Source of the DNA: JAHJUB01 sp041653615 [NCBI: Candidatus Ratteibacteria bacterium]
GTDB lineage: Bacteria; Ratteibacteria; UBA8468; MWAK01
Direction: 5' to 3'
Assembly (NCBI GenBank): GCA_041653615.1
Contig: JBAZEZ010000008.1
Span: 7,412-71,411 of the forward strand
DNA length: 64,000 nucleotides
Part shown: one piece after another, positions 17,664 to 26,083 of the stretch
How positions within the stretch are numbered: position 1 is the first letter of the stretch
How the letters are laid out: every line of letters begins with the position of its first letter
The notes under the pieces: model-generated
The model's database searches: none
What the model was told of the DNA's origin: nothing
Seen by the model: only the letters and a program-made list of their open reading frames with translations
Translations under genes and position numbers: made by a program

Positions 17664-18374
17664 ATGAATATCGCGCTTATTACCGCAGGTGGCAGTGGAA
17701 AGAGAACCAATCAAGATATTCCAAAGCAGTTTATCAAAGTAAACGATAAGCCGATCGTTGCGTATACTATGGAAGTTTTCCAGCGGCATTCCGAGATAGA
17801 CGCAATTGAGGTTGTCTGCCTGGACGGTTGGCATGACGTATTAAAGACGTGTGCTAGGCAGTTTAACATTAACAAGTTGAAATGGGTTATATCCGGTGGC
17901 GCAAGCGGACAGGAATCAGTACGTAACGGAGTTTATAATTTAAAAGATAAGTGTGCCCCGGATGATATTGTCGTCATACATGATGGTGTCAGGCCACTGG
18001 TAGGTGAAGATGTCATCTCCGACTGTATTGTAAAATGCAGAACATATGGCAATGCGGTTGCGTCTTTCCCGCACAATGAGCAGATTTATAAAGTCAAAGA
18101 TGAGGTCTCGACGGAACAGTACATACCTAGAGAAACTATTCGATGCGCACAAACTCCAAATGCTTATAAGTATGCTAAGCTATTATGGGCGTATCAGGAA
18201 GCATTTAAAAAAGGAATTGGCATATACGGTTCTTCCTGCCCTAGCACTATGATGATGGATTTGGGGGAAACAGTATACTTTTCCGTGGGTTCTAACAAAA
18301 ACATAAAAATTACCACAATTGATGATATTGAATTATTTAAGGCGTTGCTTTGTTTAAGAAAAACGACTGTTTAA
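17664..18374 (+). CDS. IspD/TarI-family cytidylyltransferase
   Basis: The N-terminus ALITAGGSGKRTNQDIPKQF is the CTP-binding P-loop-like motif of the IspD/TarI family. VIHDGVRPLV carries the metal-binding Asp, and IPRETIRCAQTPNAYK is the conserved product-side motif. It links CTP to a polyol or methylerythritol phosphate. IspD is essential for isoprenoids, whereas TarI makes CDP-ribitol. The placement inside a glycan locus next to licD, and the TarI-like N-terminus, favour a glycan precursor role, but MEP-pathway IspD cannot be excluded. It converges with the GT2 gene at 18371 (4-bp overlap of ends). Confidence 0.85.
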   Translation: MNIALITAGGSGKRTNQDIPKQFIKVNDKPIVAYTMEVFQRHSEIDAIEVVCLDGWHDVLKTCARQFNINKLKWVISGGASGQESVRNGVYNLKDKCAPDDIVVIHDGVRPLVGEDVISDCIVKCRTYGNAVASFPHNEQIYKVKDEVSTEQYIPRETIRCAQTPNAYKYAKLLWAYQEAFKKGIGIYGSSCPSTMMMDLGETVYFSVGSNKNIKITTIDDIELFKALLCLRKTTV

Positions 18375-19417
18375 AATGAAGGGGTAAGATTAATACATGC
18401 TTTTTTAATAACGCACTTCAAGAAAAATTTCACAATTTGTTTCGCATTAAACTTTGACACTCTGGAAAGCGGCAATCGCCAAAACAAAAACCAGACTCCG
18501 ATTCCAAGCATACAACTGCGGTAACACGCACAAAACCATTCCTCGGAAAGCGCTTGAGAAAATTCCGGTTCAGGATAAATTTGTTTAATGGAATTCGCTT
18601 TCTGCAGTTTTTGCAACCACGAATGGAACTTAATTAAAAACTCCGGCTTAAAATCGATTGGATATTTCCTGTAGATAAGCAACTCTTCCCGGCTAAAGCC
18701 TATACCAAGATTCTGAATGCTTATCCTATTAATGCGTTGAACGTCTTCAAACTCTATATTCTCATTAGAATTGGTTATGCTTTTGGAATGGACCCTGTAT
18801 ACAAGTAACACCTCAGGTATGTTAGCTAAAGGAAAACAAGAGCTGCACTTCTGCCCAAGCCCATAATCATGGGCAACTAAATATTGAGGGTCATATTTTA
18901 ACTGGAATTTTTCTAAGAAATTTCTGCGTATTATAACTGACGGATGGGCAAAGATTGAATTAAATAATGACCTTGCTTTTATATCCCGGGGCTTCGTCGG
19001 ATATTTGCAAACTATGGATTTCCAAGGATGGTGAGAAGTATCCAGAAACTTTACCCAAGTACCGGAAACACCTATTTCCGGATGATTATCCATAAATCTA
19101 ACCTGTTTTTCTATCCTTGCCGGTAAGCTTATATCATCAGAGTCCATTACAATAGTATATTCGCCGACCGCTAACTCTAACCCTTTATTACGCGTAGCAG
19201 AAATACCGATATTTTTCCCATTATTTATAAGCTTAATCCGTTTATCTATATACGATTGAATTATCTTAACGCTGCCATCGGTAGACCCATCATTAATAAT
19301 GATAAATTCATAATCACGATAGGTTTGTCCTAAAATACTATCGATCGCTTCCCTCAAGTATTTTTCGCTATTATAAACCGGCATTAAAACAGTAACTCTC
19401 GGTTTACTGTTGGCCAT
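18371..19417 (-). CDS. GT2 glycosyltransferase
   Basis: This GT-A enzyme has VTVLMPVYNSEKYLREAI, IIINDGSTDGS and the DxD-containing EYTIVMDSDDISLP, all in canonical order in the first 110 residues. The C-terminal 120 residues are variable. It is 348 residues long, soluble or peripherally membrane-bound. The start lies 3 bp before the end of the GT11 gene, so the two are probably translated together. Donor and linkage unknown. Confidence 0.9.
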   Translation of the reverse strand: MANSKPRVTVLMPVYNSEKYLREAIDSILGQTYRDYEFIIINDGSTDGSVKIIQSYIDKRIKLINNGKNIGISATRNKGLELAVGEYTIVMDSDDISLPARIEKQVRFMDNHPEIGVSGTWVKFLDTSHHPWKSIVCKYPTKPRDIKARSLFNSIFAHPSVIIRRNFLEKFQLKYDPQYLVAHDYGLGQKCSSCFPLANIPEVLLVYRVHSKSITNSNENIEFEDVQRINRISIQNLGIGFSREELLIYRKYPIDFKPEFLIKFHSWLQKLQKANSIKQIYPEPEFSQALSEEWFCACYRSCMLGIGVWFLFWRLPLSRVSKFNAKQIVKFFLKCVIKKACINLTPSF

Positions 19418-19420
19418 AAA

Positions 19421-20311
19421 TTAAATCCTTATCCATCCTCCGGGGATCAAATCTTTAGTATCGGTATTTTCATCACGATACCACTTTTTAAACCATTTTT
19501 TTGGAACAATGACTATTTTATCGGGTTTTTTATTCAACCACGCGCCCCACCAGCTGAATGTACTGTTAGCTGTTATATGATGACTGCATTTTGCCATCAA
19601 ACGTAAATCTTCAAAGTCCTTGTTGGCGGGACTGTTATGAGAAATAAACACGGTTGGATATCGGAGCGTAATATTTTCCTTAGCCCACGAGATATCATCT
19701 GAAAAAACAAAAAAATGCGGAGATGAAACTTTTTGCGCAATTATTTCCACCGCTTGTTGGTAATACGCGATAGAACAAGTACCATGGCGTCCTGCAGCGC
19801 TCGCTTCAGAAACATAGTTAGCCCTTCTAACATGCAAAGATACTGCATTAACATTGCTAATAAACGCCATTGTTCGTTCATTTTCGGCATCCGGTTTAAT
19901 TTTTATAGTAAATTCTCGTCGAATGATATCGGATATGCCGGCAAAATATTTCTCGCTTTGCCAATAGCCATCCAAGTATACGCCATCAGGTAAGTTTAAG
20001 ATCTCCGGATCAAAATGAAACTGTTTTTCCTGAATATGCGTTTTGGATAGTTTGGACGGCCTGCGGAGTAGTCTTCTCGCCGCTCGTTTTACGATTCCCC
20101 ATTTTTGAGCGGTCAATGACAGGACTTCATCTGACGAAGCAATAATCTCCCGGATGTTGAAAGGCCGCAAGGAGTAAGGATGCGGTTTATATGTTTTGAA
20201 TAATGAGATGTCAATTTTCAATACCGATTTATGGATTTCCGCAAGATGCCGCCCCACGGCATACTGAAAAAGTTGATTCCCGAGTCCGCCTTTTAACCTG
20301 ACAATAATCAT
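19421..20311 (-). CDS. Alpha-1,2-fucosyltransferase-like (GT11)
   Basis: The start MIIVRLKGGLGNQLFQYAVG is the family's N-terminal motif. VSLHVRRANYV is the HxRRxxY donor-binding motif of alpha-1,2/1,6-fucosyltransferases, and HHITANSTFSWWGAWL is the third GT11 motif. About 296 residues is typical. The enzyme should transfer L-fucose from GDP-fucose to a galactose-like acceptor. No GDP-fucose synthase is seen in the window, so the donor must come from elsewhere, or the enzyme may use another GDP-6-deoxyhexose. Confidence 0.9.
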   Translation of the reverse strand: MIIVRLKGGLGNQLFQYAVGRHLAEIHKSVLKIDISLFKTYKPHPYSLRPFNIREIIASSDEVLSLTAQKWGIVKRAARRLLRRPSKLSKTHIQEKQFHFDPEILNLPDGVYLDGYWQSEKYFAGISDIIRREFTIKIKPDAENERTMAFISNVNAVSLHVRRANYVSEASAAGRHGTCSIAYYQQAVEIIAQKVSSPHFFVFSDDISWAKENITLRYPTVFISHNSPANKDFEDLRLMAKCSHHITANSTFSWWGAWLNKKPDKIVIVPKKWFKKWYRDENTDTKDLIPGGWIRI

Positions 20312-20336
20312 AATGTCTCTCGGAATATTTTAATCG

Positions 20337-21341
20337 TCATTTCAATTCTAATTGATTCATTATCCACCGGTAGGTTTGTCCTAATCCTTCCTCGAGCGTA
20401 ACGGTTGCTTTCCAACCAAGGATGTCACGGGCCTTATCACAAACGGCGATTCTGCCCCGGTCGCCTTCAGGCTTGCTATTATCAAATGTTGCGTTGATTG
20501 ATTTGCCGCTAATCCGTGTAATTAACTGAGCTAATTCTTTAATAGTCGTAGCTTGTTCTGAACCAATTTGAATCAAACCTTTGTTAATTCCAGATTGCGC
20601 CACCAGCATTAATGCTTCGACAATATCATCGATGTACACAAAATCACGATATTGATTCCCGCTTCCCCAGACAATGAACGGTTCCTCAGGGAATCTTATT
20701 GCTTTGCGAATCAACGAAGGCAAAACCTGGGCGTTATCATCCTCAAAAGTTGCGCCGGGACCATAAACATTGTGCAACCGCAGCAACCCCACGTTAATTT
20801 TACCGGATTTTTGTGATAGTTCCGCCTCGTATTCTCCCATTAATTTACTCCAACCGTAGCTTGATTCCGGTTCAGCCGGGTAGGTCTGTTCTTCCCGCAG
20901 AGAAACAATTCCCGGCGTCATTTGAAGATGCTTTGGGTAACTACATGCCGTTCCAACATAGACATAATTAGGTATGCCGTTTGCGACGCAAGCCGACAAT
21001 ACATTTGTGTTAATGAGGATATTTTGCCGAAACACAAAAGCCTCGTTGTTAAACACAAACTGAACGCCTCCCACCGCATCGGCCAGGTGATATACCCAAT
21101 CTACATCATGAATGAACTCAACACACTTATTATATTCGGTTAAATCTGCCGTATAAAAACTACGTTTAAGATTAATTACATGAGCGCCATCTGTCGCTGC
21201 AAGATTATCTAAACTACCACGCCAAAGGTTGTCTATTACTCGAACGTTTGCGCCTTCTATAACCAAACGCTTAACCAGGGAACTTCCGATAAAACCGGCC
21301 CCGCCTGTAACCAACACTTTTTTACCATTCCAGAATGCCAC
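20337..21341 (-). CDS. NAD-dependent epimerase (GDP-mannose 3,5-epimerase-like SDR)
   Basis: This extended SDR has KVLVTGGAGFIGSSLVKRL, the active-site ACSYPKH region and Tyr-xxx-Lys in SSYGWSKLMGEYE. The stretch HLADAVGGVQFVF followed by NILINTNVLSACVANGI resembles GDP-mannose 3,5-epimerase, which has the AADMGG pattern there. Substrates in this family vary (GDP-mannose, UDP-sugars). In this context it probably alters a GDP-hexose for the glycan. The 334 residues are full length. Confidence 0.82.
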   Translation of the reverse strand: MAFWNGKKVLVTGGAGFIGSSLVKRLVIEGANVRVIDNLWRGSLDNLAATDGAHVINLKRSFYTADLTEYNKCVEFIHDVDWVYHLADAVGGVQFVFNNEAFVFRQNILINTNVLSACVANGIPNYVYVGTACSYPKHLQMTPGIVSLREEQTYPAEPESSYGWSKLMGEYEAELSQKSGKINVGLLRLHNVYGPGATFEDDNAQVLPSLIRKAIRFPEEPFIVWGSGNQYRDFVYIDDIVEALMLVAQSGINKGLIQIGSEQATTIKELAQLITRISGKSINATFDNSKPEGDRGRIAVCDKARDILGWKATVTLEEGLGQTYRWIMNQLELK

Positions 21342-21380
21342 GTACCCTCCCGATTCACCGCTGCAATATTACCGTAACAA

Positions 21381-22670
21381 TTAAATATTTTTAATAAGTT
21401 TTCTTTGTTTTATAATTTCTAAAGCCTGCTGTCTTTCGTAAATTATCTGTTCCTGAGTCATGGTATCGTGTATAAAAGTTAAGGACCGTTCGGCTTCCCC
21501 TGTTCTTAAACCCAAAGTCATATGATAAAGACTAAAGTCTTCGGGTTTTAATACAAAGCCATATTTTTGCGGGTTATTAAAAAGATCTGACCCAGGATAA
21601 GGCACCATTGTTGAAACATCAACTCCGTGGGGATTCTCCCTTTTTAAGAATTCTTCCAATCTATTCGCAAATCCTGGTTTTTCTCCAGGAAGACCTATAA
21701 TAAAAAACAACCTTGATTTTAATCCTGCTTTTCGTGTATTTTCTAATGCATCGTGTATTTGTACCATATTGATATGCTTTGAGTTTATATTCCAAACTTC
21801 CGACAGAAGAGATTCTATGCCAAAAGCCACTTCTTCACAACCCGCATCTTTCATCAGGTTTAACATATCAAGATCGGCATGATCTACTCTTGTTGTTGTC
21901 CTCCATTTTATTTCTAAAGGGATCATTTTATTGCAAAGTTCGGTCAACCTTTCTTTTTTTAGAACCATCGTGTCATCTTGAAATCTGAATGACCTCACGC
22001 CTTTCTTTATCATTTCATCAAGTTCGCCTATAATATTATCCGGACTTCTAAATCTAACTCTTTTTCCCCACATGGCATCACTAGAACAAAAACTACATTT
22101 ATGTGGGCACCCTCTCGCAGTAATCAAGGTTCCCGCGTAATCTCCATTTATAGAAAGTGCATTCTTGCTAAAAACAGAATCGAATGGAAGAAGATGTCTT
22201 GCCGGAAAAGGTATCTCGTCAAGATTTGTAATGTACGGACTTTCATAAAATCTTTGATCTTTCCGACCGTTTTTATAATCTTCCAATATTTGTAAAAAAG
22301 AATACTCTCCTTCTCTTATTACAATCTTGTCAAAATCGGGAAGAATATTTTTTGGGACTGCAGTTGCATGTATTCCGCCTAAAACCGTCCAAGAAGAAGA
22401 ATTTTTGTGTTTAGCTATTCTAGCTATCTCCAATGCCATCGGATAATCGGGGGTTGAAGCTGTTACTCCATAAATGTCCGCGTCGCCAATTAATCCTTGA
22501 AATTCTTCAAGTTTCTTGGACCTCAAATCTGTAATTCTTACAGGATAACCATTTTTTTCAGCAACTGAAGCAATATAAAGTAGTCCCAGAGGGGGGTTTC
22601 TTTTTTCATCTCCCAAATATGGATTAGGGGGGATCAATAGTTCTATTTGTAGGTCGGATTTTTTTAACAT
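21381..22670 (-). CDS. B12-binding-domain radical SAM protein
   Basis: The N-terminal cobalamin-binding-like Rossmann domain (residues 5-140; GVTASTPDYPMALEIA, VLGGIHATAVP) lacks a clear DxHxxG cobalt-ligand motif. The radical SAM core has Cys188-xxx-Cys192-xx-Cys195 in ARGCPHKCSFCSS. Layout and 429 residues match the BchE/HpnJ-like class. Such enzymes do methylations or rearrangements on lipids, sugars or tetrapyrroles. Lying between sugar genes and the ABC exporter, it may modify the glycan or its lipid carrier. Substrate unknown. Confidence 0.87.
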   Translation of the reverse strand: MLKKSDLQIELLIPPNPYLGDEKRNPPLGLLYIASVAEKNGYPVRITDLRSKKLEEFQGLIGDADIYGVTASTPDYPMALEIARIAKHKNSSSWTVLGGIHATAVPKNILPDFDKIVIREGEYSFLQILEDYKNGRKDQRFYESPYITNLDEIPFPARHLLPFDSVFSKNALSINGDYAGTLITARGCPHKCSFCSSDAMWGKRVRFRSPDNIIGELDEMIKKGVRSFRFQDDTMVLKKERLTELCNKMIPLEIKWRTTTRVDHADLDMLNLMKDAGCEEVAFGIESLLSEVWNINSKHINMVQIHDALENTRKAGLKSRLFFIIGLPGEKPGFANRLEEFLKRENPHGVDVSTMVPYPGSDLFNNPQKYGFVLKPEDFSLYHMTLGLRTGEAERSLTFIHDTMTQEQIIYERQQALEIIKQRKLIKNI

Positions 22671-22727
22671 AAAATTTTAACAAGTGCGTAACCTAAATAT
22701 CATTGCGCATCTGTTTTTTTAAAGATA

Positions 22728-24002
22728 TCAAGCGTTTCTTTTCCATTCCGGTGTTATAAATAACAATCCGGCACTTCGCGGCAAGAAGCGCGCAGTTAAA
22801 TTGCCGCCGCCTATAATTTCAAAACTCAGGCAATCTTCAACACGGTCGAAAGTTTCAGTGCTCGTCACGCTTCCTACCCAGAAACTGACATAATAAGTAT
22901 CCGGGTAAAAACGAACATCATAGAGACATACTGATATTTCCTCTGTTTCCTTGGCGTTGTTTATTTCAAAGTGAGAATCAACGTCGACCATATTACATAA
23001 CCTAATCCCATCAGAGCTTCGCAATTCTATAGCCAATTTTATTTTTTTATCCCTATATTGCTCACAAACGTTAACTCTAAAATTTAATATTATATTTTCA
23101 CCGATTGAAAATTTGCGGCAAGAAGACCCGTTTAAATTGCAGGTTTGAACCCACGCAAACATCGCTTCTTTAGTGCCCCTACGATACGGATAAGTTGTCA
23201 GATCTACACTCTCCTGTTTTTCGGAATTTATTGATAAATAAACACCAACCACTTTATTAACTTCATCGATATTGATTACTTGCCCCTTATCCAGCAATAT
23301 TCCTATATTACACAATTGATTGATTGCTGCCATGTTGTGGCTTACAAACAACACGGTCCTTCCTTTTGTTGCCACATCGCGCATTTTGCCCAAACATTTT
23401 TTCTGGAATTCAGAATCCCCCACCGCCAAGACTTCATCCACGACTAAAATTTCCGGCTCGAGATGAGCGGCTACAGCAAAAGCCAGGCGCACGTACATAC
23501 CGCTTGAAAAACGTTTTACCGGCGTATCAAGGAATTTTTCAACTTCCGCAAAGTCCACTATCTCATCAAATTTCGTTTTTATCTCTTTCCGCGTCATTCC
23601 TAAAATCGCGCCGTTAAGATATATGTTCTCGCGTCCGGTCAATTCCGGATGGAAACCGGTTCCTACCTCAAGGAGACTGGCAACCCTGCCTTTTATCGAA
23701 ACTCTTCCCGCGGTTGGTTCGGTAATTCTGCTTAAAATTTTTAAAAGCGTTGATTTTCCCGCACCATTCCGGCCGATGATGCCGACCCTATCCCCTTGCT
23801 TCACTTCAAAAGAAACATCTTTAAGCGCCCAGAATTCTTCTATATTTTTATGTGTGTGAAAACGAGGGTTGCGTATTTTTGACCACAGTCCCTTCGTTTT
23901 GTTGGCAATAACATCCCGCAGCGCCACGTATCTTTCGTTAGACTTATGGCCTATCAAATAAGATTTACCGACGTTTTCGGCTTTTATTACAATATCACTC
24001 AT
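22728..24002 (-). CDS. wzt: Wzt: polysaccharide ABC exporter ATPase with C-terminal glycan-binding domain
   Basis: Residues 1-245 form an ABC ATPase: Walker [10 protein letters not shown] (77-85), signature [12 protein letters not shown] (near 165) and Walker B ILVVDE (185-190). [17 protein letters not shown] is the TagH/Wzt hallmark. Residues 270-424 form a beta-rich Wzt C-terminal domain, which in known systems recognises the capped end of the glycan before export. With Wzm (10-bp gap) it makes an inner-membrane exporter of lipid-linked polysaccharide. Confidence 0.95.
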   Translation of the reverse strand: MSDIVIKAENVGKSYLIGHKSNERYVALRDVIANKTKGLWSKIRNPRFHTHKNIEEFWALKDVSFEVKQGDRVGIIGRNGAGKSTLLKILSRITEPTAGRVSIKGRVASLLEVGTGFHPELTGRENIYLNGAILGMTRKEIKTKFDEIVDFAEVEKFLDTPVKRFSSGMYVRLAFAVAAHLEPEILVVDEVLAVGDSEFQKKCLGKMRDVATKGRTVLFVSHNMAAINQLCNIGILLDKGQVINIDEVNKVVGVYLSINSEKQESVDLTTYPYRRGTKEAMFAWVQTCNLNGSSCRKFSIGENIILNFRVNVCEQYRDKKIKLAIELRSSDGIRLCNMVDVDSHFEINNAKETEEISVCLYDVRFYPDTYYVSFWVGSVTSTETFDRVEDCLSFEIIGGGNLTARFLPRSAGLLFITPEWKRNA

Positions 24003-24011
24003 CGTAATTTC

Positions 24012-24842
24012 TTAAATAATATCGGCAAACGTTTTTTCCATTTTCCGAAACTTGTAAATTCCGAGAATTAAAAATAATAGCATTACTCCGATAGACATCA
24101 GAAAACCGGGCAGGTAGATAGTTGATTTGTTTCCCATAATTGCCCATCTGAAACCGTCTATCACCCCTACCATGGGATTCAGGGAATATAAGAGACGGTA
24201 TTTTTCAGGAATGATGCTGCTGCTAAATCCTACCGGAGAGACGTAAAAACCGAACTGAACAAGAAACGGCACAATATAACGAAAATCACGATATTTTACA
24301 TTAAGGGCGGTAATATAAAGGCCGACGCCGGCTGCCGTGAGAAAGGCAATCAACAGGAAAATAGGCAGAAAGAGGATGTTCCAACCGGGGGTGAATTTAA
24401 AATAGACCATAAGAAAGACAAGTATCACAAAAGAAACGAGAAAATCAATAGAACTGGTAACGACAGAGCTGATGGGAATGATTATTCGGGGGAAGTAAAC
24501 TTTAGTAATCAGCTGGGTATTATCAATCAGGCTGTTACTGGAATCAGAGACGGAAGAAGCAAAAAATTGCCACGGAAGCATTGCGGCGCAAACCATAATC
24601 GCGTACGGAACATTCCCGTCGCTGGGAAACTTAGCCAGCTTTCCGAAGATTACGGTAAATACTGTTATCGTCAAAAGCGGCCTTAAAATTGCCCATACTA
24701 TACCGATAGCGGTTTGTTTATAGCGTACTGTTACATCACGCCAGCTAAGGATGTAAAACAGTTCCCGATACCGCCAAATGTCCGCCCAATAGTGTTTTTC
24801 AGTCCGGCCCGCCTCAATAATCAGTATGTTTTCGTTTTTCAT
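24012..24842 (-). CDS. wzm: Wzm: ABC-2 type polysaccharide export permease
   Basis: The cytoplasmic N-terminus YRELFYILSWRDVTVRYKQT is the amphipathic coupling segment of Wzm/TagG permeases. It is followed by six hydrophobic helices across 276 residues. It pairs with Wzt immediately downstream to export a finished glycan on its polyprenyl carrier. Upstream, 24843-24907 is a 65-bp gap without a clear promoter. Confidence 0.94.
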   Translation of the reverse strand: MKNENILIIEAGRTEKHYWADIWRYRELFYILSWRDVTVRYKQTAIGIVWAILRPLLTITVFTVIFGKLAKFPSDGNVPYAIMVCAAMLPWQFFASSVSDSSNSLIDNTQLITKVYFPRIIIPISSVVTSSIDFLVSFVILVFLMVYFKFTPGWNILFLPIFLLIAFLTAAGVGLYITALNVKYRDFRYIVPFLVQFGFYVSPVGFSSSIIPEKYRLLYSLNPMVGVIDGFRWAIMGNKSTIYLPGFLMSIGVMLLFLILGIYKFRKMEKTFADII

Positions 24843-24907
24843 TTAGTATGATGCCAGATACTTTGGGAAACAACCAAAGAGTACGGTTTTTATGTCTATT
24901 TTTTTAA

Positions 24908-25972
24908 TTATTCTTTAGTTTTTGACGCGTTTTCTTTCAGGAAGGAAATGAAAATACCGAGGAATAAAGCGATAATGCCGGAGAGGGCGACGTTCTGTCT
25001 TATGTTTGGTTTAAACTTTTTTTCGGGAACCGCGGCTTGGTCTAAAACCTGGACCGTAGGGGTGTCCCTTGCCTCTTCAATCTTTGTCTGTTCGTACTGG
25101 CTGACGAGCAGGGAATAGACCGTGTTCTGGATTTTTAAATCCCGGATTAATCTGGCCAATTCTGTTTCTAAGGGAGGTAGGCTGGTAATGGCTCTTTCCA
25201 TTTCGGTTACTTGGTTCTGCAGGTTGATGACTTCAGGGTTTTGAGATGTGGCGTATCTTTTTTTCGCTTCCAACTCCACTCTCGCGGCCAGCAGGTTGCC
25301 TTGAAGCTCTCCGGCCGTTTTAGCCGACTGGTCTGTTTCGCTCGCAGCCAGAATTTTATGGTTCACCTGATAGTTTTTTAATCTTTCTTCGGCTTTTTTG
25401 AGGTCTTCCTTGGTTTCTTCCAGCCTCTTTTCCAGGAAACGCTTTTTTTCACCGGCGGTGGTAATACTCAAGGTTTGGTTCAATTCATCCAAAGTTTCAA
25501 CGTAGTAGTTGGCTATTTCCGCGGCCCTATTCGGGTCTTTGTCCAAAACGCTTACGTTTATCATCTTCTCTTTGGATATCTTAATTTCGGTATTTCCTGC
25601 CAGAGTCCCCCGCGCGCTTTCTTTTGTTTTGGTTCCGTAGATTTCCTGAAGGTTGAATCGGTCAATTACCTTGTCGGCAGCACTCCGGCTTTTCAGGATG
25701 GCGACAAAAACCTCCGAACTGCTTGGCTGCGCCGTTATCGTTAAACCAATTGGACCCTGGGAACCAAGCGCGCCCAGGAGAGAAGACAATCCGGCGCCTT
25801 TGGAGGAGTCAGCGGGTGATAAAATGGAGGTGGTCGCTTTGTAAAGTTTTGGTAGTCGGAGTGAATAGATTAACGCCCCGGCCGAAACAACAAAAAACAG
25901 AACGATAATCAAAAGGCGATTTTTCCACAAGACCCGCCAGTAATCTAAAAGACTTATCTCTTGTTCATCCAT
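24908..25972 (-). CDS. Wzz/GumC-like polysaccharide co-polymerase
   Basis: The N-terminal Wzz motif (EISLLDYWRVLWKNR, then a helix) is followed by a long periplasmic region with coiled coil (ETKEDLKKAEERLKNYQVNH) and the GNVR-like segment. The C-terminal helix carries a proline-rich lead-in (PEKKFKPNIRQ). There is no tyrosine-kinase domain. It should set chain length or connect to the outer-membrane exporter. ATG 25972 (MDEQ) is the start. A longer frame to 26077 would translate a palindromic repeat (26026-26070) and is rejected. Confidence 0.88.
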   Translation of the reverse strand: MDEQEISLLDYWRVLWKNRLLIIVLFFVVSAGALIYSLRLPKLYKATTSILSPADSSKGAGLSSLLGALGSQGPIGLTITAQPSSSEVFVAILKSRSAADKVIDRFNLQEIYGTKTKESARGTLAGNTEIKISKEKMINVSVLDKDPNRAAEIANYYVETLDELNQTLSITTAGEKKRFLEKRLEETKEDLKKAEERLKNYQVNHKILAASETDQSAKTAGELQGNLLAARVELEAKKRYATSQNPEVINLQNQVTEMERAITSLPPLETELARLIRDLKIQNTVYSLLVSQYEQTKIEEARDTPTVQVLDQAAVPEKKFKPNIRQNVALSGIIALFLGIFISFLKENASKTKE

Positions 25973-25991
25973 AGTTATCGGTGTTAAAGAA

Positions 25992-26070
25992 GCGACCCGG
26001 AAAGGGTCGCACTGCAAATATTCCCTCTCACCTTCGTCCTCTCCCCTTGGGGGAGAGGACGAAGGTGAGA
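25992..26070. repeat. Two palindromic repeats upstream of the Wzz-like gene
   Basis: The first is GCGACCC (25992-25998) and GGGTCGC (26004-26010), a 7-bp stem also seen in modified form at 45189-45206. The second is a perfect palindrome with 21-bp arms (26026-26046 and 26050-26070) and a 3-base loop. Twenty bases of its right arm recur exactly at 46379-46398. It looks REP-like. It might also end transcription of the ATPase gene or shape the mRNA leader. Confidence 0.85.
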
Positions 26071-26083
26071 TTACCATTGACAG

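Noticed and set aside
25973-26077. N-terminal extension of the Wzz-like protein
   Set aside because: It translates the palindromic repeat, and the Wzz motif begins right at MDEQ.
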